64,000 nt of DNA from Pseudomonas fulva 12-X (GTDB taxonomy: Bacteria > Pseudomonadota > Gammaproteobacteria > Pseudomonadales > Pseudomonadaceae). Position 1 is the first letter of the stretch, and each line of letters starts with the position of its first letter. The position numbers were made by a program, and so were the translations under genes. The notes under the pieces were generated by a model that saw nothing but the letters and a program-made list of their open reading frames with translations, was not told where the DNA came from and did no database searches. Of this stretch, positions 25,418-35,108 are shown one piece after another. Where the stretch lies: contig NC_015556.1 of NCBI RefSeq assembly GCF_000213805.1, forward strand, positions 3,177,001-3,241,000. The letters are read 5' to 3'.

Positions 25418-27628
25418 GTGCGTTTTCTCAGCCCCTGGCTGCAGCGGCCGGCCAGCGTTGTGCTGGTACTGGTTGCCCTGTTCATCGCGTTGCCATTGCT
25501 TGCTCGCTACTCGCTGGGCTGGTCCCACCCGTTCGGTTACCTCTCCGACCTGGCCATTGGCAGCCTGCTGCTGTGGCTGGCGCTGCGTCGTCGCCTGCTT
25601 TTGGGCATTCCGCTGGCAGTGGCCTGGGTGGTCTTCAACCTGGGCACCGTCGAGCTGGTCAGCGCCGTAGGCCGCATGCCGGAACTGGCGGACCTGCATT
25701 ACCTGACCGACGCCCAGTTTCTCAGTCACTCGACCCAGGGCGGTGGGCTGACCCATCCCTGGCTGGCCGGCGCGTTGATCCTGGCCGCACTGGCGTTCTT
25801 CGTCGTGCTCGCCGCGCGCCCGCCGGTGCGCAAACCGTCGGTTGCCTGGCTGCTGGCACCCCTGGCGTTGTTCGCCGCCCATGCCGTTTACCAATATCGC
25901 AGCCCCAGCGAAGCGGACCAGTGGGTGCAGTTCAATCTGCCGCACAAATGGCTGGCCGAAGGCGTCAGCCTGGCCCAGCTGGGCTTCGAGGACTGGATGA
26001 CCCGCGGCCAGCCCCACAGCCCACCGGATGCCAGCGGCCTGACCCGCCTGGACATGGACGGCACGCCGCTGCTCAGCGAGCCGGGCCGCGCACGCAACGT
26101 GCTGATCATCACCCTGGAAGGCATTCCCGGCGCCTACATCGGCGCAAGCCGACGGGCCATCGGCAGCCCGTATCAGGACGACCTGATGCCGCGTCTGAGC
26201 GCCTGGGCCGAGCGCGGCATGCTGACCAGCGACTACGTGCTGCACGCCCACCAGACCATTCGCGGCCTGTACGCGATGCTTTGCGGCGACTACGACAAGC
26301 TGAACTCAGGCACGCCCAAGGGCATCGAGCTGCTGGGCAATGCCGAGCGCGCCGCCCAGTGTCTGCCAGCTCAGCTGCGTGATAACGGTTTCAGCACGCA
26401 TTTTCTGCAGGGCGCCGGGCTGCGCTTCATGGCCAAGGACCAGATCATGCCGCGCATGGGTTTCGACAAGACCCTGGGCCGCGACTGGTTCCGCAATACA
26501 CCGTACCTGGACTTCGCCTGGGGCATGGACGACAAGGCCTACTTCGAAGGCGCGCTGAGCTACGTCGACGGCCTGCGCAAGCAGAAGGCGCCGTGGATGC
26601 TGACCCTGCTGACCGTCGGCACCCACCAGCCCTACTCCGCACCGGCCGATTACCTGGAGCGCCATGCCAGCGCCAAGCAGGCGGCCATCGCCTACCTGGA
26701 CGATGCAGTGGGCGACTTCCTCGATGGCCTGCACAAACGCGGCGTGCTCGACGACACCCTGGTGATGGTCACCTCCGACGAATCCCATGGCATCGAGAAC
26801 GTGCGCCTGGCCTCGGCCTGGGGCTTCAACCTGATGCTGGCGCCCGAACAGGCCCAGCTGCCGTCGCTCAAGCGTGGCGTGTACGGGCATATCGACCTGA
26901 CCGCCTCGGTGCTCGACTACCTGGCCCTGCCGCTGCCGGCCAACATTGCCGGGCGTTCGATGCTGCGTGACTACGCCCACGGCCGCCAGATCATCTCCTA
27001 CACCAACGGCCTGCTGCGCGAGCACGACGGCCAGGGCACGCTGACCGAATGCAACTTCCAGCAGGTCTGCCGGCGCTATGCCAGCCCGGGCTTTATAGCC
27101 GCCGAGGCCGCGTACCTGGGCCGAATGAGCGGCAAGCCGGCACGTCAGGTGAGCCTGCGTGCCGAGCTGCTGGATCGCTCGCTGACCGATGGCCAGGATA
27201 ATCAGGTGCTGCAGTTCGCCAGCAACGCGCGCATTCGTCTGAGCCCGACACCGGGTGACGACTGGGCCGACAATCTGATCGGCGCCCAGTATCTGGAGCT
27301 GCCCAAGGGCACCCAGACCCGGGTGACCCTGAAGATCAATGCGCTGAACATGAGCGCCGCCGGCGCCACGCTGCGCCTGAAGACCAAGGAATTCGATCAG
27401 GATGTGCTGATCAACATCCCGGAGATACCGGTTCTGAAAAAGGGTAAGCCGATAGAAGTGAGCTTCGCCTTCGACAACCTGGACACCCGCAAGGCGTTCT
27501 CCTTCCACCTGGTGGGTGAAGGCAAGGGCTCCATCGAGATCACCGATTTCAGCGTCGAGACGCGGCCCATCGAGAGCGAAATGCTGGCCGCCAAGGTCGA
27601 CGAGGAAAGCGAAGAACTGACCCAGTGA
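25418..27628 (+). CDS. LTA synthase-type membrane sulfatase/phosphotransferase
   Basis: A 736-residue protein starting with GTG at 25418 behind AAGGA. Four hydrophobic spans occupy the first 160 residues; the rest is an alkaline-phosphatase/sulfatase-superfamily domain facing the periplasm. Metal-site residues can be placed: Glu 234 in ITLEG, the nucleophile Thr 280 in HQTIRG, the TVGTHQPY His near 400 and TSDESHG near 450. Relatives transfer phosphoglycerol or phosphoethanolamine to envelope glycans. A C-terminal about 170-residue extension, predicted beta-rich, is unlike LtaS. Substrate unknown. Confidence 0.87.
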   Translation: MRFLSPWLQRPASVVLVLVALFIALPLLARYSLGWSHPFGYLSDLAIGSLLLWLALRRRLLLGIPLAVAWVVFNLGTVELVSAVGRMPELADLHYLTDAQFLSHSTQGGGLTHPWLAGALILAALAFFVVLAARPPVRKPSVAWLLAPLALFAAHAVYQYRSPSEADQWVQFNLPHKWLAEGVSLAQLGFEDWMTRGQPHSPPDASGLTRLDMDGTPLLSEPGRARNVLIITLEGIPGAYIGASRRAIGSPYQDDLMPRLSAWAERGMLTSDYVLHAHQTIRGLYAMLCGDYDKLNSGTPKGIELLGNAERAAQCLPAQLRDNGFSTHFLQGAGLRFMAKDQIMPRMGFDKTLGRDWFRNTPYLDFAWGMDDKAYFEGALSYVDGLRKQKAPWMLTLLTVGTHQPYSAPADYLERHASAKQAAIAYLDDAVGDFLDGLHKRGVLDDTLVMVTSDESHGIENVRLASAWGFNLMLAPEQAQLPSLKRGVYGHIDLTASVLDYLALPLPANIAGRSMLRDYAHGRQIISYTNGLLREHDGQGTLTECNFQQVCRRYASPGFIAAEAAYLGRMSGKPARQVSLRAELLDRSLTDGQDNQVLQFASNARIRLSPTPGDDWADNLIGAQYLELPKGTQTRVTLKINALNMSAAGATLRLKTKEFDQDVLINIPEIPVLKKGKPIEVSFAFDNLDTRKAFSFHLVGEGKGSIEITDFSVETRPIESEMLAAKVDEESEELTQ

Positions 27629-27637
27629 CGGGTCGCT

Positions 27638-28357
27638 TCAGTACATGGCGTAACGGCGTTCGATCTGCGCGTATTCACCGCTGGCGATGATCTCGGCCAG
27701 GCCCTGGTCGAAGCGATCACGCGCCGACTGATCACGCATGCCCAGCTGGTACGAAGTCGGCGGGAACAGCCGGTACTCGGTGATCGGCTGGCTGACATCC
27801 ACCTGGCGATACACCTCGCGATTGAAGTACTGCAGCACCCGCCGGTCGCCGATCACCACGTCGACCCGGCCGCTATACAGCAAACGGTTGCGGGCGATCT
27901 CCTGGGCCTCCTCGTGATACCGCGGGTTGGCCTCGGCCATGCGCTGGAACTCCTCACCCAGCACAATCCGCGCCCGCTGGAAGGCGCGAATCGAATAATT
28001 GCCGAGATCCGCGATACGTTCGATTCGGTAATTGCGCGCGCTGAGTGCGATGGCCACGTGCTGATAACTGATGTAAGGCTGGGTATAGAAACTGTTCACC
28101 CCGCCCTGCAGGCGCGTGCTGGCGATGCCATCCAGGTCACCACGGCTGTAGGCGCGGTGCAGGCGCTCCAGCGGTGCATAGGAAGGGATGACCTGCATGC
28201 CGCCGGCACGGGCAGCGGCGACCACGATGTCGTACTCCAGCCCGCGCTGCTCGCCCTGGAAGATATACGGCGGTTTATGCGTGCCAAAGCCGATCCGTAG
28301 CTCTTCAGCCGTAGCGTTGATCGCCAACAGCAGCAGTCCGATTGCCCACCACTTCAT
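27638..28357 (-). CDS. periplasmic substrate-binding protein, family 3
   Basis: A 239-residue protein with a short signal peptide (MKWWAIGLLLLAINATA) and the extracellular solute-binding family 3 fold: LRIGFGTHKPPYIFQ at the N-terminus and RGLEYDIVVAAARAGGM shortly after. It lacks neighbouring permease and ATPase genes, so it may be an orphan binding protein or a sensor-like periplasmic protein. It is convergent with the sulfatase gene, ending nine bases from it. Confidence 0.85.
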   Translation of the reverse strand: MKWWAIGLLLLAINATAEELRIGFGTHKPPYIFQGEQRGLEYDIVVAAARAGGMQVIPSYAPLERLHRAYSRGDLDGIASTRLQGGVNSFYTQPYISYQHVAIALSARNYRIERIADLGNYSIRAFQRARIVLGEEFQRMAEANPRYHEEAQEIARNRLLYSGRVDVVIGDRRVLQYFNREVYRQVDVSQPITEYRLFPPTSYQLGMRDQSARDRFDQGLAEIIASGEYAQIERRYAMY

Positions 28358-28449
28358 CCCAGAAACGCCCTCGCCGCGCCGACTCTTCCCTTGGCCTGGC
28401 AGGCCAGGTCGTGAGCGAACAGTTTACGCGGCCAGGGCCCCGCTGGGTA

Positions 28450-28857
28450 TCAGACCAGCGTCTCGCGCGGCGCCAGGCCATCGAACACCGATGGCGTCAG
28501 CGCAGTCAGGCCGTGGCGGTCGAGCACTTCACGCGGGTGCTGCTCGCCTGGAAAAGTGCTGTCGATCATGCTCAGCAATTGCGCGCCGCGTGGCGTGAGT
28601 ACGAAATTCTCGCCATTGCCGCCTTCGCTCTCTGGCCGCGGGGCGACGAACCCGCCTTCGAGCAATACGGCCTCGTAGTCGTCGGCCTGGGCCTTGAGCG
28701 AGTCAAGGTTGTCGACCGGTTTGCCGGCCTGTTGCAGGGCGTCCGCCAGCTCCTCGGCGCAGCGGCGCGGCACGAATGGCTGGCCAGCGCCGTTCTGCAC
28801 GGCGTGGAGCATGCGTTCGACAAGATCCCAATTGTGGGTGTGCTGATGAATCGTCAT
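28450..28857 (-). CDS. conserved hypothetical protein (135 aa)
   Basis: A soluble protein starting at 28857 behind ACGGAG. It begins MTIHQHTHNWDLVERMLHAV, and a later LTPRGAQLLSMID phrase looks like the end of a winged helix. The layout weakly recalls DUF2513-type proteins (WDLVRKIL... and a C-terminal wing), but I cannot confirm this. It lies upstream of and divergent from the subtilisin-like protease. Function unknown. Confidence 0.6.
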   Translation of the reverse strand: MTIHQHTHNWDLVERMLHAVQNGAGQPFVPRRCAEELADALQQAGKPVDNLDSLKAQADDYEAVLLEGGFVAPRPESEGGNGENFVLTPRGAQLLSMIDSTFPGEQHPREVLDRHGLTALTPSVFDGLAPRETLV

Positions 28858-29009
28858 GGCTTGGTCTCCGTTCTTATCGGCGCCCGTGCGCCTGTAAAGC
28901 TGTGACGTCAGCGCCGCGAACAGGGTTCGGGTTATCCGCCGAACGTCGCCTGAACCAAGCTCAGCGCCCGCCAGTCTGAGGCCCAAGCCCCCGCACAAAG
29001 GATCTCGCC

Positions 29010-30782
29010 ATGCTCCGCCAGCCCCTGCTGCGCCCCGTCCTCAGCGCTTTGCTCGTGGCGAGTATCGCGCCTTCGGTATTGGCCGCCGAGCCGCTGCGGC
29101 TCAAGCATCTGTATCGCTGCGAGGACGTACTCGACACCCAGCGCCAGACCTTCTGCCTCAATGCGCGCGGCGTGTCCGACGGCCAGTTGCAGGTCCTGCT
29201 CGATGGCAAGCCCCTGCCGGAAAGCGCTGTAAAACGTGGCGATGAACTGCGCATCAGCCTCGATAGCCAGCGTTACCGGAGCGGCCCGCTGTGGTTGAAA
29301 CAGGGCGATCAGGAAAGTAATCCCGTATGGCTGTCGATGGCCGGCAGCCACGTGGTAGCCGCCAAGCCGGGTGAAGTGGCAAAGAACATGGACGGCCTTA
29401 ATACCTACGTCGATCTGGTCAGCGTAGTGATCGAGGAAGATGCCAACGGCCTGGATACCGCCAAGGCGCTGGCCAGGAAATACGGCGCCGAAGTGGTCGG
29501 CGCCATCGCCCCGCTCAATACTTACCAGCTGCGCCTACCGGCCAAGGATCTGGTACAGCGTGACGCCATGGTGTTGCGCCTGGGCAGCGAGCTGAGCGTC
29601 GATGCGGTGGTGATCGAAGAATCCTCGGCCGAGGAACAGGAGGCGCCTTCAGGCGTGACGAAAGACGAGCAACTGAACGAGGAGGAATGGGCAGCCAACC
29701 GCTTCGTCGATGCGGTCAACTATTACCAGCGGCGCATTCCCTCCAAGCGCTCGCCGATCACCATCAAGCCGGTGCGCATCGGCCTGATCGAGCGCAACGT
29801 CGACTTCGACGCGCCGGACTTCAAGGACTATCTGGGCGCCGCCAGTCGCCAGGGCAATACGCCGCATACTCGCCTGTACAGCCGCGACGCCGACAAACCG
29901 GACGGCCACGGCTCCACCGTCGCCGGCATTCTCGCTGCGCGCTGGGACGATGGCGGCAACACCGGCTTCCTCCGTGGCCTGGACGGCGCCGGCCCGGGCT
30001 TCGAGGTGATCGTCGACCGCAATTCGGACGCCGGCATCACCGCCAACGTCGCCGCCTCGGTCAACCTGGTCGAGGACGGCGTGCGGGTGCTGAACTGGAG
30101 CTGGGGCATTCACCGCATCGGCGCGAAGAACATCCACGGCGACGAAATCGATTCCCTGGTGCGCTCGGGTATCGCCATGAGCGGCTATGAGGAGCTGCTG
30201 GAGGAGTTCTTCCTGTGGCTGCGCCGCGAGCACCCGGACGTGGTGGTGGTCAACTCCGCGGGCAACGGCGCCTCGTTCTCCGGCGCCGACGACTATCGCC
30301 TACCCTCCTCGTTCGTTACCGAGCAGCTGTTCGTGGTCGGCGGCCACCAGCGCAGCGACCGGGACGTCGCCGTGGACGACCCGGCGTACGTGAAACGGCG
30401 CAGCTCATCGAACGTCGACACCCGGGTGGACATCACCGCCGCGGCCTGCGTACGCGCCTCCACCGCCGAGGAAAACCAACAGGGCAGCGTGCATTGCGGC
30501 ACCTCCTACGCCACGCCGCTGGTGGCCGGCGTGGTGGCCTCGCTGATGTCGATCAACCCGCAGCTGCACCCGGACCAGTTGCGCATGCTGCTGCGCCGCA
30601 GCGCCATGACCATTGGCGAAGAATTCGACTTCGAGCCCACCGATGCCGATGACCTGACCGCACCGATCCTGCCGTCGGAGCGCGGCTTCGACCTCAACGA
30701 CAAGGACATCGGCCGCTCCGCCCGGCTGGACATGCAGAAGGCCCTGGACCTGACCGTGCGAAGCCTGAACAACAAGCAGTAG
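29010..30782 (+). CDS. S8 (subtilisin-like) serine peptidase with Glu at the catalytic Asp position
   Basis: A 590-residue secreted protein with a signal peptide (residues 1-26, cleavage after SVLAA), a prodomain-like region to about 250, and a subtilase domain. Catalytic residues can be read as His 300 (DGHGSTVAG), the oxyanion Asn 419 (NSAGNG) and Ser 499 (GTSYATPLVAG). The strand that should carry the first Asp (V-I-D-T-G) reads IGLIERNVDFD, with Glu 261 at the Asp place. Activity is therefore uncertain. A long acidic EESSAEEQEAPSG linker precedes the catalytic domain. It forms no obvious operon; the next gene is a small periplasmic protein 76 bp downstream. Confidence 0.88.
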   Translation: MLRQPLLRPVLSALLVASIAPSVLAAEPLRLKHLYRCEDVLDTQRQTFCLNARGVSDGQLQVLLDGKPLPESAVKRGDELRISLDSQRYRSGPLWLKQGDQESNPVWLSMAGSHVVAAKPGEVAKNMDGLNTYVDLVSVVIEEDANGLDTAKALARKYGAEVVGAIAPLNTYQLRLPAKDLVQRDAMVLRLGSELSVDAVVIEESSAEEQEAPSGVTKDEQLNEEEWAANRFVDAVNYYQRRIPSKRSPITIKPVRIGLIERNVDFDAPDFKDYLGAASRQGNTPHTRLYSRDADKPDGHGSTVAGILAARWDDGGNTGFLRGLDGAGPGFEVIVDRNSDAGITANVAASVNLVEDGVRVLNWSWGIHRIGAKNIHGDEIDSLVRSGIAMSGYEELLEEFFLWLRREHPDVVVVNSAGNGASFSGADDYRLPSSFVTEQLFVVGGHQRSDRDVAVDDPAYVKRRSSSNVDTRVDITAAACVRASTAEENQQGSVHCGTSYATPLVAGVVASLMSINPQLHPDQLRMLLRRSAMTIGEEFDFEPTDADDLTAPILPSERGFDLNDKDIGRSARLDMQKALDLTVRSLNNKQ

Positions 30783-30858
30783 GCGCCGGGCAGAAGCCCT
30801 GAACCATCGGCACGGGCAGGCACTCAACCGCTCGGATACGAGGCGTGAGGATTCGAGC

Positions 30859-31146
30859 ATGATCAAGCACATCGCACCGCTTTGCGGCCTGGCCCTGGTC
30901 CTTTACGGCATGGGCCAGGCACAGGCCTGCACCGTCGACGAGGCAACCGCCAAGGCCCAGGAATTGGCGGCCAAGATCGAGGAAATCACCCAGCGCGACC
31001 CGGAGCGCGCCGCCGTGCTGCGCCAGGAACTCAAAGAGGCGCAGCCCGAAAGCAGCGGCGAGCACGCCACTGATTGCGATGCTTATGACCAGCGCTTGCA
31101 GGAATTGGAAGAGATCGGCGGCGAGGTCGAAGAACAGGTTGAGTAG
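30859..31146 (+). CDS. small periplasmic coiled-coil protein (95 aa)
   Basis: A signal peptide (about 1-23, ending GQAQA) precedes a short, acidic, mostly helical mature protein with two Cys (ACTVDE and DCDAYD) that could pair. The heptad-like AQELAAKIEEITQRDPERAAVLRQELKEA region suggests a coiled coil. No domain is recognised. The same strand and closeness to the subtilase suggest possible cotranscription. Confidence 0.65.
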   Translation: MIKHIAPLCGLALVLYGMGQAQACTVDEATAKAQELAAKIEEITQRDPERAAVLRQELKEAQPESSGEHATDCDAYDQRLQELEEIGGEVEEQVE

Positions 31147-31188
31147 CGGTCACCGGCAATTGCTGCCGGTGACCCACCCGGTAACAAA

Positions 31189-32538
31189 TCAGGCGTCGGA
31201 CGACGGCGCCTTGCGCTTGAGCGGCGCCAGGCCGTCCTGGCTGACCAGGCCTGCATCGCTCTTGGGCTTGTTTATCGTGTTGCGCTTGGCCGGCGTCTTA
31301 GCCGCAGGCTTCTTGGCGACCTTCTTGCCGGTTTTCGGGTCGACCTTTTTCTTCTTGGTGCCGGCGGCCTTGCCGGACGCCTTGAGGTTCTTCGGCCCCT
31401 GGTAGCTGCCCTTGAGCTCCTTGACGGTGCGTTTCTCGAAGCGCTGCTTGAGGTAGCGCTCGATGCTCGACATCAGGTTCCAGTCATTGTGGGTGATCAG
31501 CGAGATGGCCAGGCCTTCGCTGCCGGCACGGCCGGTACGGCCGACGCGGTGCACGTATTCGTCACCGGAGCGCGGCATGTCGAAGTTGATCACCAGATCC
31601 AGACCCTCGACATCCAGGCCGCGGGCCGCCACGTCGGTGGCGACCAGCACCTTGACGGCGCCCTGGCGCAGGCGGTCGATGGCCAGCTTGCGATCCTTCT
31701 GGTCCTTCTCGCCGTGCAGCACGAAGGTTTTGAATTCCTTGGCCACCAGCTTGCCGTACAGGCGGTCGGCCTGCACGCGGGTGTTGGTGAAGATGATCGC
31801 CTTGTCGTAGGTCTCGTTGCTCAGCAGCCACTCGACCAGCTGTTCCTTGTGGTAGTTGTGGTCAGCGGTGATGATCTGCTGGCGGGTGCCTTCGGCCAGT
31901 TCGCTGACGCGGTTGAGCTGCAGGTGCGTGGGCTCGCGCAGCACCTGGGCGACCACTTCGCGCAGGCCGGCGCCACCGCTGGTGGCGGAGAACAGCAGGG
32001 TCTGATGCTCGCGGTTGCACATCTGTGCCAGACGTTGCACGTCTTCGGCGAAGCCCATGTCGAGCATGCGGTCTGCTTCATCGAGCACCAGCACCTCGAC
32101 GTCATCGAACAGCAGGTTGCCGGCGTTGGCGTGCTCGATCAGGCGCCCCGGCGTGCCGATGACGATATCGACCTTGCGCAGCATGGCGGCCTGCACCTTG
32201 AAGTCTTCACCGCCGGTGATCAGCCCGCCCTTGAGAAAGGTGAACTGGGCAAAGCGCTCGACTTCCTTGAGGGTCTGCTGGGCCAGCTCGCGGGTCGGCA
32301 GCATGATCAGTGCACGCACGCTGACCCGCGCCTTGGAGCTGCCATCACCGAGCAGGCGGTTGAGCATCGGCAGTACGAAGGCGGCGGTCTTGCCGCTGCC
32401 GGTCTGGGCGATCACCCGCAGGTCCTTGCCTTCCAGCGCCGGTGGAATCGCAGCGGCCTGAACCGGAGTGGGCTCGGTGAAGTTGAGCTCGGCCACGGCT
32501 TTGAGCAGGCGTTCATGCAGGGCAAATTGGGCAAACAC
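31189..32538 (-). CDS. DEAD-box ATP-dependent RNA helicase
   Basis: A 449-residue helicase with all the core motifs: Q motif region at 20-30, AQTGSGKT (44-51), PTRELA (81-86), TPGRL (129-133), DEAD (153-156), SAT (184-186) and the C-terminal HRVGRTGR. A highly basic Lys/Ala/Pro tail (about 370-449) is typical of RhlE/SrmB-like proteins and probably binds RNA. It unwinds structured RNA in ribosome assembly or mRNA turnover. It is convergent with the small periplasmic gene. Confidence 0.93.
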   Translation of the reverse strand: MFAQFALHERLLKAVAELNFTEPTPVQAAAIPPALEGKDLRVIAQTGSGKTAAFVLPMLNRLLGDGSSKARVSVRALIMLPTRELAQQTLKEVERFAQFTFLKGGLITGGEDFKVQAAMLRKVDIVIGTPGRLIEHANAGNLLFDDVEVLVLDEADRMLDMGFAEDVQRLAQMCNREHQTLLFSATSGGAGLREVVAQVLREPTHLQLNRVSELAEGTRQQIITADHNYHKEQLVEWLLSNETYDKAIIFTNTRVQADRLYGKLVAKEFKTFVLHGEKDQKDRKLAIDRLRQGAVKVLVATDVAARGLDVEGLDLVINFDMPRSGDEYVHRVGRTGRAGSEGLAISLITHNDWNLMSSIERYLKQRFEKRTVKELKGSYQGPKNLKASGKAAGTKKKKVDPKTGKKVAKKPAAKTPAKRNTINKPKSDAGLVSQDGLAPLKRKAPSSDA

Positions 32539-32634
32539 GGGACAACCTCAATGCAAATGCTAAATCAGCCGCATAGGTTACCGCGTTCGCGCCTCGGGGC
32601 CGAATGCTTTCTCTGCGCGGTTAGCCGAAAGCAC

Positions 32635-33537
32635 TCAGGTCGCGGGCTGCATGCGCCGCTGCTTGAGCAGCAAACGGCCGCTATCCCAACCCACCAGCAC
32701 CACGGCCACCCAGATCGGCAGGTAGGTCATAAACTGATCCGGATCGAACTGCTCGCCCAGGAACAGCAGGCTGAACGTAAACAGCAGCACCGGCTCCACG
32801 TAACTGAGAATGCCGAACAGCCCCAATGGCAGCAGGCGCGACGAGGCCATCATCAGCGCCAGGGCGATGGTGCCGAGCAGCGCCATGCCCGGCACCATCC
32901 ACCACAGGCGCGGGTACTCGGCGAACATGCCGGCCGGCGCCCAGTGGACGATCAGCCAGATGGCCAAGGGCGCCATCACCAGCATCTCCAGTACCAGGCC
33001 CGGCAACGCGTCCAGGCGCATCCAGCGGCGCAGCATGAAGTAAGGCGGATAGCCAAGGGCGGTGACCAGGGTGACCCAGGAAAATGCCTGGGCCTGCCAA
33101 AGCTCGTGCAGCACGCCGGCAAAGGCACAGGCCACGGCGAGCTTCTGCAGCGGGCGCAGGCGCTCGCCGTAGAACACCCGGCCGACCAGCACCATGGCCA
33201 GCGGCAGCAGGAAGTAACCCAGGGAGACATCGAGCATGTGCGCGGTCAGTGGCGCCCAGACGAACATGAACCACTGCAGGCCGATCAGCGCGGCGCCCAC
33301 CGGCAGCGCGGCCAGCAGCAGCGGCTCGTGGCGCAGACGCTGCAAGGCGGTGAGCAGCAATGGCCACTGGCGCAGCAGAGTGAGCAGCAGCAAAACGGCG
33401 GGAATCGACCAGAGCACGCGCTGGGCGAACACCTGAAAGCCATCCAGCGGCGTGAGCATCTGCACGTAGCCGGGGATCAGGGCGAACAGGATCGAGGCGC
33501 TGACAGAGAACAGCACGCCGGGTCCGGAAAGCGTCAT
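32635..33537 (-). CDS. rarD: EamA family transporter RarD
   Basis: A 300-residue protein with ten predicted membrane spans. The phrases FALIPGYVQMLTPLDGFQVFAQRVLWS (residues 16-42) and SYVEPVLLFTFSLLFLGE are diagnostic of RarD within the drug/metabolite transporter superfamily. It starts at 33537 after GAGGTG; a longer in-frame extension to 33657 is not family-like. Transport substrate unknown; some members affect chloramphenicol susceptibility. Confidence 0.92.
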   Translation of the reverse strand: MTLSGPGVLFSVSASILFALIPGYVQMLTPLDGFQVFAQRVLWSIPAVLLLLTLLRQWPLLLTALQRLRHEPLLLAALPVGAALIGLQWFMFVWAPLTAHMLDVSLGYFLLPLAMVLVGRVFYGERLRPLQKLAVACAFAGVLHELWQAQAFSWVTLVTALGYPPYFMLRRWMRLDALPGLVLEMLVMAPLAIWLIVHWAPAGMFAEYPRLWWMVPGMALLGTIALALMMASSRLLPLGLFGILSYVEPVLLFTFSLLFLGEQFDPDQFMTYLPIWVAVVLVGWDSGRLLLKQRRMQPAT

Positions 33538-33797
33538 CGCGCACCTCGAGAAGGAAAAATCGCTCGCGTCGCTTAGCCTATCAGGCAGCGGCGCGATTAC
33601 CGTGACGGCGGCGCAGGCGCATACGCGAGCGCCGCTGTCGAACGGGCGGCGCACCATAACGGTTCACTGATGGACAAACAATCCGGGCTGGCCGGGACAA
33701 GGCGTGAGTGATCGATATCCGATCAAAAGATAGGGCCATTCGCCCTTACCTATCGAGGAAGTTGATTTGTAGACTGGCTGACCCTAGGCTGATCGAC

Positions 33798-34112
33798 CTA
33801 TTGAGGCTGGCAGGTCAGATCCACACGCAGGCGAATGATGCTGCGCGAGAATTTCACCGTAAGGTTGCCGCTCTGCCCTGCCGCCAGGTTGGTGCTGCGG
33901 GTGCGTGGCGCCTCGGGGCCGTTGCGAAACACCGCCTTGCAGGAGGCGGGCTGCGAGCCGTAGTTCTGCACCAGCACGGCCGCCATGTTGTGATCGATTT
34001 CCTGGGTGCTCGCCGAGATTTCGGCGCCATTGAACTGCTTTTCCAGTTCGATGGGATAAGCCTGCGCTGCCAGCGGCAAACAGACGATCAGCGCACAACA
34101 GAATTTTTTCAT
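33798..34112 (-). CDS. small secreted conserved protein (104 aa)
   Basis: A cleavable Sec signal (MKKFCCALIVCLPLAAQA) precedes YPIELEKQFNGAEISASTQEID and a beta-rich mature region with two Cys (SCKAVF near residue 57 and LTCQPQ at the end) likely to form a disulfide. It is a compact periplasmic protein seen in many pseudomonads as far as I recall, with no proven role. The start has GGAGGC ahead of it. It lies divergent from the LysR-hydrolase pair. Confidence 0.75.
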   Translation of the reverse strand: MKKFCCALIVCLPLAAQAYPIELEKQFNGAEISASTQEIDHNMAAVLVQNYGSQPASCKAVFRNGPEAPRTRSTNLAAGQSGNLTVKFSRSIIRLRVDLTCQPQ

Positions 34113-34186
34113 GGCCAGCCTCCGTGGTGAGCCAACAGTTTAGGGGCAGTGCCCTGCCGTGCACAGCGGCCCGTGAAGGAGAACAA

Positions 34187-35104
34187 ATGAAGGCTCCACG
34201 CGTAACCCTCGATCAGTGGCGCACCCTGCAGGCGGTGGTCGACAACGGCGGCTTCGCCCAGGCCGCCGAGATGCTGCACCGTTCGCAATCTTCGGTGAGC
34301 TACACCGTGGCGCGCATGCAGGAGCAGCTGGGCGTGCCGCTGCTGCGTATCGACGGCCGCAAGGCGGTACTTACCGAAGCCGGCGACGTGCTGCTGCGCC
34401 GCTCCCGGCAGCTGGTCAAGCAGGCCAGCCAGCTCGAGGACCTGGCGCACCACATGGAACAGGGCTGGGAAGCCGAAGTGCGTCTGGTGGTCGATGCCGC
34501 CTACCCCAGCGCCCGCCTGGTCCGTGCACTGACCGCCTTCATGCCGCAGAGCCGCGGTTGCCGCGTGCGCCTGCGCGAAGAGGTGCTGTCCGGCGTCGAG
34601 GAAGTGCTCAAGGAAGGCGTCGCGGATCTTGCCATCAGCGCCTACAACATTCCCGGTTTTCTCGGCTCGGAGATGAGCCCGGTGGAATTCATCGCCGTGG
34701 CCCACCCGGATCACCCACTGCATCGCCTGCAGCGCGGCCTCAACTTCCAGGACCTGGAAACCCAGATGCAGGTGGTGATCCGCGACTCCGGCCGCCACCA
34801 GCCCCGCGATATGGGCTGGCTGGGTGCAGAGCAACGCTGGACGGTGGGCAGCCTGGCCACCGCGGCGACCTTCGTGGGCAGCGGCCTGGGCTTCGCCTGG
34901 CTGCCGCGGCACATGATCGAGCGCGAACTCAAGGACGGCCTGCTCAAGCCGCTGCCGCTGGACAAGGGCGGCAACCGCAAGCCGGTGTTCTTTCTCTACG
35001 CCAGCAAGGACAAGGCCCTGGGCCCGGCCACGCAGATTCTCACCGACCTGATCCAGCGCTTCGACGCAGCCCCGCTCGACGCCGCGCCCGTTACGCCGGC
35101 CTGA
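34187..35104 (+). CDS. LysR family transcriptional regulator
   Basis: A 305-residue LysR protein. The start at 34187 follows AAGGAG. The HTH spans about residues 5-65, with LDQWRTLQAVVDNGGFAQAAEMLHRSQSSVSYTVARM. The C-terminal effector domain is standard. It is followed after four bases by an alpha/beta hydrolase gene on the same strand, so it may autoregulate a two-gene unit. Effector unknown. Confidence 0.9.
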   Translation: MKAPRVTLDQWRTLQAVVDNGGFAQAAEMLHRSQSSVSYTVARMQEQLGVPLLRIDGRKAVLTEAGDVLLRRSRQLVKQASQLEDLAHHMEQGWEAEVRLVVDAAYPSARLVRALTAFMPQSRGCRVRLREEVLSGVEEVLKEGVADLAISAYNIPGFLGSEMSPVEFIAVAHPDHPLHRLQRGLNFQDLETQMQVVIRDSGRHQPRDMGWLGAEQRWTVGSLATAATFVGSGLGFAWLPRHMIERELKDGLLKPLPLDKGGNRKPVFFLYASKDKALGPATQILTDLIQRFDAAPLDAAPVTPA

Positions 35105-35108
35105 GCCG

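Noticed and set aside
31489..33576. 695-codon rightward frame across the DEAD-box helicase and rarD
   Set aside because: It runs antisense to two well-supported genes and is extremely His/Gln-rich, typical of a spurious frame.
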